Origin: Actinomycetospora cinnamomea
Lineage (GTDB): Bacteria > Actinomycetota > Actinomycetes > Mycobacteriales > Pseudonocardiaceae
DNA: 64,000 nucleotides
NCBI RefSeq assembly: GCF_003096675.1
Contig: NZ_QEKW01000005.1
Coordinates: forward strand, 248,001 to 312,000
Direction: 5' to 3'
Shown here: one piece after another, positions 34,172 through 43,339 of the stretch
Position numbering within the stretch: position 1 is the first letter of the stretch
Layout: every line of letters starts with the position of its first letter
Program-made: the position numbers and the translations under genes
Notes under the pieces: model-generated
The model's database searches: none
What the model was told of the DNA's origin: nothing
Seen by the model: the letters and a program-made list of their open reading frames with translations, nothing else

Positions 34172-34301
34172 CGCAGCGAACGGGTATCTCGCTGCTTCTA
34201 CGCGCGCAGAGTCCCCGTTCGCGGGTGCTCCATCACGTCCGGCGCCGACCGCGAACGCGGAGTTCAGACGCGTAGAAGCAGCGAACAGCGCGTTCGTTGC
34301 G
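34172..34301. repeat. Nested inverted-repeat element (about 130 bp) between hadB and the SGNH hydrolase
   Basis: Three nested arm pairs are seen: CGCAGCGAACG/CGTTCGTTGCG (34172-34182, 34291-34301, one wobble), a perfect 16-bp TCGCTGCTTCTACGCG with its complement (34189-34204, 34269-34284), and GTTCGCGG/CCGCGAAC (34217-34224, 34249-34256). The whole could fold into one long arm. It lies between convergent genes, so it may end both transcripts, or it may be a small mobile repeat. Confidence 0.7.
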
Positions 34302-34313
34302 AAACCCCGGCGA

Positions 34314-35189
34314 TCACGCCGCGGCCGGCACCCCGAGGGTCGCGAGCACGGCCCGCGAGAGCGCGGCGGCGCCGAGGGCGTTGGGGTGCAGGGGCGCGGC
34401 GGGGGCCGTGGGGACGAGGCCCTCGACCCAGCGCGTGCCGGGCAGCGTGCACACGTCGTGTCCCACGGTCGGGGTGAAGGCGTCGACGTAGGTCGCGTCC
34501 CCGTCGGCGGCCGCCTGGGCGATGGTGTCGTTGAGGTCGGCGAGCACGCCGCGCAGGTACTCCACGTCGCCCGCGGTGTACGGCACGACGGGGTAGCAGC
34601 CCGGGCCCTCGGCGGGCAGCACGGACGGGTAGCCGACGATCAGCACCCGGGCGCCCGGCGCCCGGTCCCGGACCTCGCCGAGGACGTCGTCGAGACGCCC
34701 GGAGAGCTCGTCGATCCGGGCGGCGAGCCGGTCGGTGCCGCCCGCGGTGTACCGGTCCCGGCAGGGGGTCCCGAACGGGCTCGGGCTCACGCAGGACCGG
34801 ACGATCTCCCCGAAGCCGATGTCGTTGCCGCCGATGCCGATGGTCACGAGCTGCGTCGCCGCCCCGAGCGCGTCGTACTGCGGTGGGTTCTGCCCGCCCT
34901 GGACGGCCTGGGGGGCGGCGAAGTCGCGGGTCCGGGCGCCGCTGCAGCTCACGTCGGTGAGTTGCGCCCCGGTCCGCTGCGCCACGAGGTGCGGGTAGTT
35001 GTTGGCCGAGCGCTGGCACCCCGGCGGGGGCCCGGCGGCGGGGCCGGTCAGCGGCGACGAGGTGTAGGAGTCGCCGAGGGCGACGTAGACCTGCCCCGGC
35101 GCCGCCGAGGCGGCGGGCACCGCCAGCAACGCGGCGAGCACGGTGAGGGCCGAGACGGCCAGGCGCACGACGATCGGCCGACGGCCCAC
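34314..35189 (-). CDS. Secreted SGNH/GDSL hydrolase (lipase/esterase family)
   Basis: A 291-residue secreted esterase. A signal peptide (about 1-29: basic MGRRPIVVR, hydrophobic core LAVSALTVLAALLAVP, AASAAP cleavage site) leads to block I YVALGDSYTSSPL with the catalytic Ser (about 40), block III GIGGNDIGFG, and a block V Asp/His region near the C-terminus (APLHPNALGAAALSR). Several Cys (GCQRS, VSCSGA, RSCVS, TPCRD, GCYP, DVCTLPG) suggest disulphides, usual in secreted actinobacterial SGNH lipases. Substrate unknown. It is monocistronic and lies 67 bp from aspC on the same strand. Confidence 0.9.
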   Translation of the reverse strand: MGRRPIVVRLAVSALTVLAALLAVPAASAAPGQVYVALGDSYTSSPLTGPAAGPPPGCQRSANNYPHLVAQRTGAQLTDVSCSGARTRDFAAPQAVQGGQNPPQYDALGAATQLVTIGIGGNDIGFGEIVRSCVSPSPFGTPCRDRYTAGGTDRLAARIDELSGRLDDVLGEVRDRAPGARVLIVGYPSVLPAEGPGCYPVVPYTAGDVEYLRGVLADLNDTIAQAAADGDATYVDAFTPTVGHDVCTLPGTRWVEGLVPTAPAAPLHPNALGAAALSRAVLATLGVPAAA

Positions 35190-35256
35190 CGGTTCTCCTC
35201 GTGTCGGAGGTGTCGAAGAGGTCCCGGCGGGACCGTCGGTCGGAGTCTGGCGTCGG

Positions 35257-36507
35257 TCAGCGGGCCTCGCCCAGCAGCTCCGCCATGCGGGTGACGCCGG
35301 TGCGCAGGTCGTCGTCGCCGAGCGCGTAGGAGAGCCGGAAGTAGCCCGGCGTCCCGAACGCCTCGCCGGGCACGACGGCCACCTCGGCGTGCTCGAGCAC
35401 GAGCGCGGCGAGGTCGACGCTGGTCTGCGGGCGCTCGCCGCGCAGCTCCTTGCCCAGCAGGCCCTCCACCGAGCAGTAGGCGTAGAACGCCCCGCGCGGG
35501 GTGGGACACTCGACGCCGTCGATGGCGGAGAGCATCTCGACGATCGTGCGGCGGCGGCGGTCGAAGGCCGCGCGCATCTCGTCCACCGCGTCCAGCGGAC
35601 CGGTCACCGCGGCGAGGGCGGCGCGCTGCGACACGTTGGCGACGTTCGAGGTCATGTGCGACTGCATGTTGGCCGCGGCGGCGACGACGTCGGCCGGGCC
35701 GATCAGCCAGCCGACACGCCAGCCCGTCATCGCGTAGGTCTTGGCGACGCCGTTGACCACGATGCAGCGGTCGGCGATCTCGGGGACCGCGACCGGCATC
35801 GACACGTGCTCCGCGCCGTCGTAGACGAGGTGCTCGTAGATCTCGTCGGCGATCACCCAGATGCCGTGCTCGGCCGCCCAGCGCCCGACGGCCTCGACCA
35901 GCTCCCGCGGGGCGACGGCGCCGGTCGGGTTGGACGGCGAGCACCACAGCAACGCCTTGGTGCGGGGGGTGCGCGCAGCCTCCAGCTGCTCGACCGTCGG
36001 CAGGAAACCGGTCGAGGCGTCGGTGTCGATCTGCACCGGCTCCCCGCCGGCCATCCGCGCGGCCTCCGGGTAGGTCGTCCAGTACGGCGCCGGGAGGAGG
36101 ACCTCGTCACCCGGGTCGATGATCGTCGCAAACGCCTCGTACACCGCCTGCTTGCCGCCGTTGGTGATGAGCACCTGGCGCGCCTCGACCTGCCAGCCCG
36201 AGTCGCGGGCGGTCTTGGCCGCGACGGCGTCGCGCAGCTCGGGCAGGCCCGCGGCGGGGGAGTAGCGGTGGTTCTTCGGGTCCGAGCACGCCGCGACCGC
36301 CGCGTCCACCACCGGCTGCGGGGTGGGGAAGTCGGGCTCGCCGGCGCCGAACCCGATCACCGGCCGGCCGGCGGCCTTGAGCGCCTTGGCCTTCGCGTCC
36401 ACGGCCAGCGTCGCCGACTCCGCGATCCCGCCGACACGGGCGGAGATGCGGCGGTCGGTCGCGGGCGACCGCAGGGCCGAGGAGGACGGGGACGTGACCG
36501 ATGCCAT
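35257..36507 (-). CDS. aspC: Pyridoxal-phosphate-dependent aminotransferase (aspartate aminotransferase family)
   Basis: A 416-residue class I aminotransferase. [76 protein letters not shown], and the PLP-lysine segment [20 protein letters not shown] (Lys near 245) are all present. The conserved place before tRNA-Trp/secE is seen also in Streptomyces, where it is called aspC. The ATG at 36507 is preceded on the minus strand by CAGAAT (36521-36516), eight bases away, so the mRNA may be almost leaderless. Confidence 0.93.
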   Translation of the reverse strand: MASVTSPSSSALRSPATDRRISARVGGIAESATLAVDAKAKALKAAGRPVIGFGAGEPDFPTPQPVVDAAVAACSDPKNHRYSPAAGLPELRDAVAAKTARDSGWQVEARQVLITNGGKQAVYEAFATIIDPGDEVLLPAPYWTTYPEAARMAGGEPVQIDTDASTGFLPTVEQLEAARTPRTKALLWCSPSNPTGAVAPRELVEAVGRWAAEHGIWVIADEIYEHLVYDGAEHVSMPVAVPEIADRCIVVNGVAKTYAMTGWRVGWLIGPADVVAAAANMQSHMTSNVANVSQRAALAAVTGPLDAVDEMRAAFDRRRRTIVEMLSAIDGVECPTPRGAFYAYCSVEGLLGKELRGERPQTSVDLAALVLEHAEVAVVPGEAFGTPGYFRLSYALGDDDLRTGVTRMAELLGEAR

Positions 36508-36515
36508 GTCCCGGT

Positions 36516-36521
36516 ATTCTG
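36516..36521 (-). promoter_or_regulatory. Candidate -10 box of aspC
   Basis: On the minus strand CAGAAT (5 of 6 to TAGAAT) ends eight bases before the aspC ATG. No ribosome binding site is present, so near-leaderless transcription is likely. Confidence 0.4.
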
Positions 36522-36582
36522 GCAGACGGGCCCGCCCCGCCCGCCCGGGTGCACCCGGCGCCATCGGGCACCGGCGGTTGCC

Positions 36583-36588
36583 GTAGCA
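36583..36588 (+). promoter_or_regulatory. Candidate -10 box of the tRNA-Trp-secE-nusG unit
   Basis: TAGCAT fits TANNNT and lies 94 bp before tRNA-Trp. A -35 box is not clear. Confidence 0.3.
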
Positions 36589-36682
36589 TGGTTCTCCAGG
36601 GCGGTCCGTCCGTGGCCCTCGCGCGCTCGCCGAGCGGGTTCGCAGGTCACGCGGTCGTCCGGCGGTCCTCCGGGGCCGCCAC

Positions 36683-36755
<73 letters not shown>

Positions 36756-36818
36756 CAGCACGTGACGGCAGGTCCGCCGACCGGCGGGCGGGTGGACGAG
36801 GACGGTGAGGACGGCGCA

Positions 36819-37193
36819 GTGAGCGAGGACAGCAGCCGGCGTCGGCGCGCGAGCGACGACGACGACGCGCGTCCGGTCACCGCCGCCGGCCGTCGACGGC
36901 GGAGCGGTGGGGACGGCGACGAGGGCACCGGCACCACCGGGGCCACGGCCACCAAGGGCACCGCGACCCCGACCCGCGATCGGGCGCAGGCCGCACCGCA
37001 GGGGTCGGTGTTCGCCCGCCTGCAGCGGTTCCTGCGCGAGGTGGTGGCCGAGCTCCGCAAGGTGCACTGGCCGACCCGGCGCCAGGTCGTGGTCTACACG
37101 TTCGTCGTCCTCGTGTTCGTGTCGTTCATGATCGCCTTGATCGCGGGGCTCGACTGGGTGTTCGCCAAGGCCGTGTTCGCCCTCTTCGGCTGA
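36819..37193 (+). CDS. secE: SecE preprotein translocase subunit
   Basis: Essential part of the SecYEG channel. The conserved C-terminal block is [20 protein letters not shown] followed by one membrane helix ([20 protein letters not shown]). The N-terminal about 65 residues are hydrophilic, Arg/Asp/Thr-rich and probably disordered. GTG 36819 is chosen because GAGGA lies seven bases upstream; GTG 36792 is possible. It is followed after 68 bp by nusG. Confidence 0.94.
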   Translation: MSEDSSRRRRASDDDDARPVTAAGRRRRSGGDGDEGTGTTGATATKGTATPTRDRAQAAPQGSVFARLQRFLREVVAELRKVHWPTRRQVVVYTFVVLVFVSFMIALIAGLDWVFAKAVFALFG

Positions 37194-37261
37194 CCGTTCC
37201 GCCGAGCGGCCGGCCGGGCACCGTCCGCGGTGCCCGCCGTGCAAAGGAAGTGAGACGAGAA

Positions 37262-38314
37262 GTGACCTCCGCAGGATCCGGCGCAGAGCCCGACACCACC
37301 CCGGACGGCGGCGAGCCCGAGCTCGTCGGTGAGTCGCGCACGCGTGGCGTGATGGTGCGCGAGGGCAGTGGCACCTACGGGGACCTCAGCACCGAGGAGA
37401 ACCCGGCGACGCTCGACGACGGCGAGGTCGCCCGCGCGGCGCAGGAGGCCCGCGAGGCCGACGACACCGACGGCGCGGACGCCACCGAGCAGGACGCCGG
37501 CGAGCAGGACGCCGGCGAGCAGGACGCCGGCGACCCGGAGGCCGACCTGCGCGCGGCGCGCACCGCCCTCGGCGCACCCGTTGACGAGGACGACACCGAC
37601 CTCCCCGAGGAGTCGGCCGGCACCGGTGACCTCGCGGCGCGCGACGACCTCGACGACGAGATCCAGGTCGACGACGAGGGCGCCGCGGAGCCCGAGGAGG
37701 AGGTCGACCCGGCCCAGGCCCTCAAGAACTCCCTGCGGCTGGCCCCCGGCGACTGGTACGTCGTGCACTCCTACGCCGGTTACGAGAACAAGGTGAAGGC
37801 CAACCTCGAGACGCGCGTCCAGACCCTGGACGTCGAAGACTTCATCTTCCAGGTCGAGGTGCCCACCGAGGAGGTCACCGAGATCAAGAACGGGCAGCGC
37901 AAGCAGGTCCAGCGCAAGGTGCTGCCCGGCTACATCCTCGTGCGGATGGATCTCAACGACGCGTCGTGGAGCGCGGTGCGCAACACCCCGGGCGTCACCG
38001 GTTTCGTCGGCGCCACCTCGCGCCCCTCGCCGCTGACGCTCGACGAGGTCGTCAAGTTCCTCCTGCCGCGCCAGGAGACGCCGAAGAAGGCCAAGGGTGC
38101 GGAGAAGGGCCCCGAGACGTTCGGTGCGAAGCCGGCGGTCGAGGTCGACTTCGAGGTCGGCGAGTCGGTGACCGTCATGGACGGCCCGTTCGCGACGCTG
38201 CCCGCCAGCATCTCGGAGGTCAACGTCGACGCCCAGAAGCTCAAGGTGCTCGTCTCGATCTTCGGCCGGGAGACCCCGGTCGAGCTCGGGTTCAACCAGG
38301 TCTCGAAGATCTAG
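37262..38314 (+). CDS. nusG: Transcription termination/antitermination factor NusG
   Basis: Binds RNA polymerase and controls elongation and Rho action. The NGN domain starts near residue 160 ([20 protein letters not shown]), and [13 protein letters not shown] and [11 protein letters not shown] follow. The KOW domain ends the protein with [20 protein letters not shown] and [16 protein letters not shown]. The first about 155 residues are a highly acidic, disordered extension containing a three-fold EQDAG repeat; long N-termini are normal in actinobacteria, but this one is rather long. GTG 37262 is the likely start. Confidence 0.95.
   Translation: MTSAGSGAEPDTTPDGGEPELVGESRTRGVMVREGSGTYGDLSTEENPATLDDGEVARAAQEAREADDTDGADATEQDAGEQDAGEQDAGDPEADLRAARTALGAPVDEDDTDLPEESAGTGDLAARDDLDDEIQVDDEGAAEPEEEVDPAQALKNSLRLAPGDWYVVHSYAGYENKVKANLETRVQTLDVEDFIFQVEVPTEEVTEIKNGQRKQVQRKVLPGYILVRMDLNDASWSAVRNTPGVTGFVGATSRPSPLTLDEVVKFLLPRQETPKKAKGAEKGPETFGAKPAVEVDFEVGESVTVMDGPFATLPASISEVNVDAQKLKVLVSIFGRETPVELGFNQVSKI
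37487..37531 (+). repeat. Three tandem 15-bp repeats within nusG
   Basis: GAGCAGGACGCCGGC occurs three times head-to-tail, coding for EQDAG x3 in the acidic N-terminal tail of NusG. Such in-frame repeats can change copy number between strains without harming the reading frame. Confidence 0.9.
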
Positions 38315-38349
38315 ACCCGGCACACGGACAGAACAGGGAACAGGAAGCG

Positions 38350-38784
38350 ATGCCCCCGAAGAAGCGACGGCTCTCCGCGGTCGTCAAGCTGCAGATCAGT
38401 GCCGGCGCGGCGACGCCGGCCCCGCCCGTCGGCCCGGCCCTGGGTCAGCACGGCGTGAACATCATGGAGTTCTGCAAGGCCTACAACGCCGCCACCGAGG
38501 CGCAGCGCGGGCAGGTCGTGCCGGTGGAGATCTCGGTCTACGAGGACCGGTCCTTCACCTTCGAGCTCAAGACCCCGCCGGCGGCCAAGCTGCTGCTCGC
38601 CGCGGCCGGCGTGAAGTCCGGCAGCCCGACGCCGCACAGCAGGAAGGTCGGCTCGGTCACGCAGGAGCAGGTCCGCGAGATCGCGCAGACCAAGATGCAG
38701 GACCTCAACGCCTACGACCTCGACCAGGCATCCAAGATCATCGCCGGCACCGCCCGGTCGATGGGCCTGACCGTCTCCGAGTGA
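38350..38784 (+). CDS. rplK: 50S ribosomal protein L11
   Basis: A 144-residue L11 starting at ATG 38350 with CAGGAAG just upstream. It has the typical [56 protein letters not shown] and the C-terminal RNA-binding segment [15 protein letters not shown]11 forms the GTPase-associated centre and is needed for the stringent response. It follows nusG by 35 bp and precedes rplA. Confidence 0.98.
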   Translation: MPPKKRRLSAVVKLQISAGAATPAPPVGPALGQHGVNIMEFCKAYNAATEAQRGQVVPVEISVYEDRSFTFELKTPPAAKLLLAAAGVKSGSPTPHSRKVGSVTQEQVREIAQTKMQDLNAYDLDQASKIIAGTARSMGLTVSE

Positions 38785-38869
38785 CCCGCGTCGGCCGGTG
38801 ACCACCCGGCCGACGACCCGTGGGAGGGCCGCGCCGCCCTGACCACACCTGATCCGCGAAGGACAGCTC

Positions 38870-39580
38870 ATGAAGCGCAGCAAGAAGTACCTGCAGGCCG
38901 CCGAGAAGGTGGACCAGGACAAGCTCTACAGCCCGCTCGAGGGCATCAACCTGGCCAAGGAGACGTCGACGACGTCGATGGACGCCACGGTCGAGGTGGC
39001 CATGCGGCTGGGTGTCGACCCCCGCAAGGCCGACCAGATGGTCCGCGGCACCGTGAACCTGCCGCACGGCACCGGCAAGACCGCCCGCGTCATCGTGTTC
39101 GCCACCGGCGACAAGGCGCGCGAGGCCGAGTCGGCCGGCGCCGACGTCGTGGGCTCCGACGACCTCATCGAGCGCATCCAGGGCGGATGGCTCGAGTTCG
39201 ACGCCGCCGTCGCCGCGCCCGACCAGATGGCCAAGGTCGGCCGCGTCGCGCGCATCCTCGGCCCCCGCGGGCTCATGCCGAACCCCAAGACCGGCACCGT
39301 GACCCCGGACGTCGCCCGCGCCGTGAGCGACATCAAGGGCGGCAAGGTCAACTTCCGCGTGGACAAGCAGGCGAACCTGCACCTGATCATCGGCAAGGCC
39401 AGCTTCGACACCGAGAAGCTCGTCGAGAACTACGGCGCCGCGCTGGACGAGATCCTGCGCGCCAAGCCCTCCGCGGCGAAGGGCCGCTACGTCAAGAAGA
39501 TCACGGTGACCACGACGATGGGTCCCGGCGTCCCGGTCGACCCGAACCGCACGCGCAACCTGCTCGCCGCCGACGCGTGA
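38870..39580 (+). CDS. rplA: 50S ribosomal protein L1
   Basis: A 236-residue L1 with an AAGGACA site before ATG 38870. Conserved parts include [40 protein letters not shown] and [21 protein letters not shown]1 binds 23S rRNA and, in other bacteria, represses its own rplKA mRNA. It ends the secE-nusG-rplK-rplA run at a strong hairpin. Confidence 0.98.
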   Translation: MKRSKKYLQAAEKVDQDKLYSPLEGINLAKETSTTSMDATVEVAMRLGVDPRKADQMVRGTVNLPHGTGKTARVIVFATGDKAREAESAGADVVGSDDLIERIQGGWLEFDAAVAAPDQMAKVGRVARILGPRGLMPNPKTGTVTPDVARAVSDIKGGKVNFRVDKQANLHLIIGKASFDTEKLVENYGAALDEILRAKPSAAKGRYVKKITVTTTMGPGVPVDPNRTRNLLAADA

Positions 39581-39587
39581 CCCCGTG

Positions 39588-39616
39588 CCGGGCACCCCTG
39601 CTCGAGGGGTGCCCGG
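39588..39616 (+). terminator. Terminator hairpin after rplA
   Basis: A perfect 12-bp stem (CCGGGCACCCCT, 39588-39599, with 39605-39616) and loop GCTCG, seven bases after the rplA stop. The tail is not T-rich, as is common in actinobacteria. Confidence 0.75.
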
Positions 39617-39625
39617 GCGCGCGCG

Positions 39626-39631
39626 TAGACT
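39626..39631 (+). promoter_or_regulatory. Candidate -10 box of rplJL
   Basis: TAGACT fits TANNNT and equals the -10 proposed for rpoB (55113-55118). It lies just after the rplA terminator, so the leader of rplJ would start near 39638. Confidence 0.5.
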
Positions 39632-39637
39632 GAGCAC

Positions 39638-39877
39638 CAGATCGAACCCCGATCCACCCGAGACCGCTGGTCCCCGCCGGGCTGCACGCCCGGTCGGACG
39701 AAGGCCCCACGACGGGGCGGCCCGCGCAGGAGGACGAGGGTCGTGACCCGCCGGGCCCGGCTCGACCAGCGGCCCGCGCGCCGTCCCGACGCCCCGTGCG
39801 CCTGCGCACGGGGCGTTCGTCGTTCCGGGCCCGGAACAGCCACCGCGGTCGCCCGAGAACGCAGAGAGGAGGCGCGG
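39638..39877 (+). ncRNA. L10-type ribosomal leader with attenuator hairpin upstream of rplJ
   Basis: The 240-nt untranslated stretch before rplJ is GC-rich and full of complementary segments, as expected for an L10(L12)4-binding autoregulatory leader. A perfect 11-bp hairpin (GCCCCGTGCGC, 39791-39801, with 39804-39814) followed by GTTCGTCGTTCC looks like the attenuator/terminator. The call rests on position and structure; I cannot confirm the L10-binding kink. Confidence 0.55.
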
Positions 39878-40498
39878 ATGGCTGCTGAGACGAGAGCACC
39901 GGCTGCCGACAAGGTCGCCGCCGTCGCCGAGATCGCCGCGGAGTTCCGCGACGCCTCGGCCATGGTCGTCACCGAGTACCGCGGCCTGTCGATGAAGCAG
40001 CTCTCGCAGCTGCGCCGGTCGCTGGGCTCGGACGTCACCTACGCCGTCGCCAAGAACACCCTGGTCAAGCGCGCCGCCGCGGACGCCGGGGTCGAAGGGC
40101 TCGACGACCTGCTCGTCGGCCCGACGGCCATCGCCTTCATCGCCGGGGAGCCCGTGGACGCCGCCAAGGCGCTGCGCGACTTCCAGCGCGAGAACAGGGC
40201 GCTGGTCGTCAAGGGCGGCTACATGGAGGGCCGCGCGCTCTCCGCCACCGAGGTCGAGCAGCTGGCCGACCTCGAGTCGCGCGAGGTGCTGCTCGGCAAG
40301 CTCGCCGGCGCGATGAAGGGCAACCTCACGAAGGCCGCCCAGCTGTTCAACGCCCCGGCGTCGCAGATCGCCCGTCTCGCCCAGGCCCTGCAGGACAAGC
40401 GGGCCCAGGAGGGCAGCGGCAGCACGGAGGAGGCCGTCGAGGCGGTCGAGTCCGCCGACGCCGCGGCCGCCGACACCACCGCTGACTCCACCGCCTGA
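39878..40498 (+). CDS. rplJ: 50S ribosomal protein L10
   Basis: A 206-residue L10 from ATG 39878 (GAGAGGAGG upstream). It has [35 protein letters not shown] and the helical [20 protein letters not shown] near 140. The C-terminal helix that holds the L7/L12 dimers is followed by an acidic Glu/Ala tail of about 30 residues. It forms the ribosomal stalk base and precedes rplL by 65 bp. Confidence 0.97.
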   Translation: MAAETRAPAADKVAAVAEIAAEFRDASAMVVTEYRGLSMKQLSQLRRSLGSDVTYAVAKNTLVKRAAADAGVEGLDDLLVGPTAIAFIAGEPVDAAKALRDFQRENRALVVKGGYMEGRALSATEVEQLADLESREVLLGKLAGAMKGNLTKAAQLFNAPASQIARLAQALQDKRAQEGSGSTEEAVEAVESADAAAADTTADSTA

Positions 40499-40563
40499 CA
40501 CACCCACCCGCACGCACCCAGCCCGTAGCGGGGTGGGGACGAACGAAGGAAGGAACCGCCACC

Positions 40564-40956
40564 ATGGCGAAGCTGTCCAGCGACGAGCTTCTCGACGCCT
40601 TCAAGGACATGACGCTCATCGAGCTCTCGGAGTTCGTGAAGAAGTTCGAGGAGACCTTCGAGGTCACCGCGGCCGCCCCGGTCGCCGCTGCCGCGCCCGC
40701 CGCCGCCGGCGCCGGCGCCGCCGCGCCGGTCGAGGAGGAGAAGGACGAGTTCAACGTCGTCCTCGAGGGCGCCGGCGACAAGAAGATCCAGGTCATCAAG
40801 GTGGTCCGCGAGGTCGTCTCGGGCCTGGGTCTCAAGGAGGCCAAGGAGCTCGTCGAGAGCGCCCCGAAGCCGATCCTCGAGGGCGTCAACAAGGAGGCCG
40901 CCGACGCGGCCAAGGCCAAGCTCGAGGAGGCCGGCGCGAAGATCAGCCTGACCTGA
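40564..40956 (+). CDS. rplL: 50S ribosomal protein L7/L12
   Basis: A 130-residue stalk protein. The N-terminal dimerisation part (about 1-40, [20 protein letters not shown]), an Ala-rich hinge and the C-terminal factor-binding domain ([34 protein letters not shown]) are all present. It is the last ribosomal gene of this run; a very strong hairpin follows 24 bp after the stop. Confidence 0.98.
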   Translation: MAKLSSDELLDAFKDMTLIELSEFVKKFEETFEVTAAAPVAAAAPAAAGAGAAAPVEEEKDEFNVVLEGAGDKKIQVIKVVREVVSGLGLKEAKELVESAPKPILEGVNKEAADAAKAKLEEAGAKISLT

Positions 40957-40979
40957 TCGTCGCGCGCGAGCGCAGCACG

Positions 40980-41014
40980 GACGGGGCGGGGACCCACCGG
41001 GTCCCCGCCCCGTC
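40980..41014 (+). terminator. Strong terminator after rplL
   Basis: A perfect 16-bp GC-rich stem (GACGGGGCGGGGACCC, 40980-40995, with 40999-41014), loop ACC, followed by GTCGTCTCC. It separates the rplJL transcript from the mce operon. Confidence 0.9.
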
Positions 41015-41344
41015 GTCGTCTCCGGGTCCGTCCCTGAGTCCTCTCCAGGACCACGCGACCGGGTGTCACCCGCTCCGGTCCAGCGGCCGCCGAATGCGCG
41101 ACGAGCGGCAGCAGGTGGTCCGCCGAACGCGTGAGGAGCGCCGCCCACCGCCCCCCGCTCGGACCAGCACCGGAGCGTGACCGGGCGACCACGACCCCCC
41201 CGCTGCCCACGTTTCCCGATGAGTAACCTTCTCAGCCATCCGTCGTTGAGGACGTGACGCCCCTCTCGTGGGGTGCCGACTCGATGGCGTCGGTAACACA
41301 GGGCGTGCATCCGTCGACACGACGACGACAGCGGGAGGACTCCA
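41015..41344 (+). other. Upstream region of the mce operon
   Basis: No gene is supported in this 330-bp stretch. It should contain the mce promoter. TGAGTAACCTTCTCA (41220-41234) is a small inverted repeat (TGAG/CTCA), and GGTAACAC (41292-41299) is the only AT-richer spot, but neither gives a convincing promoter. Confidence 0.35.
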
Positions 41345-43339
41345 TTGGCGGGCGTCGAGGTCGGCATCAAGAACCTGTCGAAGTCGTTCGGCAGTTCCAC
41401 CATCTGGTCCGACGTCACGCTGACACTGCCTGCCGGTGAGGTGAGCGTGCTGCTCGGCCCGTCGGGTACGGGCAAGTCGGTGCTCCTGAAGTCCATCATC
41501 GGGCTGCTCAAGCCGGAGAAGGGCTCGATCTTCATCCACGACACCGACCTCGTGCGGTGCTCGGAATCGAAGCTCTACGAGATCCGGAAGCTGTTCGGCG
41601 TCCTGTTCCAGGACGGCGCGCTGTTCGGGTCGATGAACCTCTTCGACAACATCGCCTTCCCGTTGCGGGAGCACACCCGCAAGGGCGAGAAGGAGATCTC
41701 CGACATCGTCATGGAGAAGCTCGACATGGTCGGGCTCTCGGGTGCGGAGGACAAGCTTCCCGGCGAGATCTCCGGCGGGATGAAGAAGCGCGCCGGCCTG
41801 GCCCGCGCGCTGGTGCTCGACCCCGAGATCATCCTCGTCGACGAGCCCGACTCGGGCCTCGACCCGGTGCGCACGGCGTACCTCAACCAGCTCATCGTCG
41901 ACCTGAACGCCCAGCTCGACGCGACGATCCTCATCGTCACCCACCACCTGGGCACCGCGCGGTCGCTGCCGGACAACATCGGCATGCTGTTCCGCCGCAA
42001 CCTGGTGATGTTCGGCCCGCGCGAGGTGCTGCTCACCTCCGAGGAGCCGGTGGTCCAGCAGTTCCTCCAGGGCCGGCGCATCGGCCCGATCGGCATGTCC
42101 GAGGAGAAGGACTCGGCCCAGATGGAGGCCGAGATGGAGGAGCTGAAGAAGAAGGGCGGGTCGGCGGAGTCCGAGGAGTCGTTCATCGACCCGCAGCTCG
42201 AGGTCAGCGAGGGGATGCCCGAGCGCAAGGCGGTGCAGCGGCGCAAGGACCGCGTCATGCAGGTCCTGCACACCCTGCCGTACAAGGCGCAGACGGCCAT
42301 CCTCGAGCAGTTGACCGAGGAGGACCAGGAGCGCTACGGGATCTCGCGCGACCAGGACCGCACCGAGCTCATCGAGATCACCTACAACAACCCGCCCGAG
42401 GACGCCGACCCGTTCGGGTACAAGGCCATGTCCGAGGCCGAGGACAACTCGATGGTCGAGGGCAGCCCGGCCGGCGAGGGCGAGGGCGAGGGCGACCAGG
42501 CCGGGTCCGGGGACCCCAACGCCGACGCCGAGGCCCGCAAGGCGCCGCCCGCGCCGCCGGAGTCCGACGAGCCGCTGGTGGGTGTCCCCGCCGACGAGGA
42601 CGCGGGGGGCACCGTCGTGCTCCCGCAGGCCGGCGAGCACACCAAGGACGACTCCGAGAAGTCCGACGAGACCGGTGCCTCGCCCTCCGACCAGGAGGAC
42701 GACCAGCAGGACGGATCCGGTCAGCAGCAGGGCGACCGGCAGGACCAGGACGAGCCGAGGACCGAGCAGATCCCGGTCGCCCGCGACGACTCCGGGCAGG
42801 CCACCGAGCAGACCGAGCAGTCCGACCAACAGGGCACCGAGGACGACCAGCGTCCGACCGAGCAGGTCGCCACGGCCGGCGCCGCGGCGGCGGCCTCGGG
42901 CGGACGCCACCACTGGCGCGAGGAATCCGAGGACCAGGACGCGCAGGTCGCGCAGGGCGGGTCCGGCCTGGTGCCGATGGAGCGCCGGCCCGACCGCGAG
43001 GGCGAGGGTCAGCAGGGCGGCTCCGCCCCACGGAGCAGCCGGGAGGCGGACCGCTCGGGGTGGGCGGCGCCCGCGGCGGGGCAGGACACCGCCCCCGACG
43101 CGTCCGGCGAAGCCGCGGGCGATCCGCCGGCCGAGGGCGGGCCGGGCTCGCCGCAGCAGGCCGCGCCGGCGACCGACGAGACGGGTCGCCCGCAGGGCGG
43201 TGACTCCGGGATCGGGTCGAGCCGTGGCACCAGCGGGACGAGCGACACGAGCCACGACGGAGGGCCGCGCGGCCGTGGGGACAACGACGAGGGGCTCATG
43301 GGTGGTCTGAAGCGCATGTTCCGCCGGAGCGCTTCGTGA
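41345..43339 (+). CDS. mkl: MceG/Mkl-type ABC transporter ATPase with a long disordered tail
   Basis: Powers Mce lipid import. The ATPase domain (about 1-255) has Walker A LLGPSGTGKSVLLK (38-45), the Q-loop LFQDGALF, signature ISGGMKKR (142-149), Walker B IILVDEPDSGLDP (162-174) and H-loop IVTHH. Residues about 256-355 match the known Mkl extension (RKDRVMQVLHTLPYKAQTAI). The remaining about 310 residues (Gln, Glu, Asp, Gly, Ser, Pro-rich) look disordered and end in a conserved-looking basic amphipathic segment EGLMGGLKRMFRRSAS. Mycobacterial Mkl has about 360 residues, so this is nearly twice as long. TTG 41345 has GGGAGGA upstream; the stop overlaps yrbEA (GTGA). Confidence 0.93.
   Translation: MAGVEVGIKNLSKSFGSSTIWSDVTLTLPAGEVSVLLGPSGTGKSVLLKSIIGLLKPEKGSIFIHDTDLVRCSESKLYEIRKLFGVLFQDGALFGSMNLFDNIAFPLREHTRKGEKEISDIVMEKLDMVGLSGAEDKLPGEISGGMKKRAGLARALVLDPEIILVDEPDSGLDPVRTAYLNQLIVDLNAQLDATILIVTHHLGTARSLPDNIGMLFRRNLVMFGPREVLLTSEEPVVQQFLQGRRIGPIGMSEEKDSAQMEAEMEELKKKGGSAESEESFIDPQLEVSEGMPERKAVQRRKDRVMQVLHTLPYKAQTAILEQLTEEDQERYGISRDQDRTELIEITYNNPPEDADPFGYKAMSEAEDNSMVEGSPAGEGEGEGDQAGSGDPNADAEARKAPPAPPESDEPLVGVPADEDAGGTVVLPQAGEHTKDDSEKSDETGASPSDQEDDQQDGSGQQQGDRQDQDEPRTEQIPVARDDSGQATEQTEQSDQQGTEDDQRPTEQVATAGAAAAASGGRHHWREESEDQDAQVAQGGSGLVPMERRPDREGEGQQGGSAPRSSREADRSGWAAPAAGQDTAPDASGEAAGDPPAEGGPGSPQQAAPATDETGRPQGGDSGIGSSRGTSGTSDTSHDGGPRGRGDNDEGLMGGLKRMFRRSAS

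Noticed and set aside
37487-37531. CRISPR-like short repeats
   Set aside because: The repeats are directly adjacent with no spacers and code for EQDAG; no CRISPR array or cas gene is present anywhere in the window.
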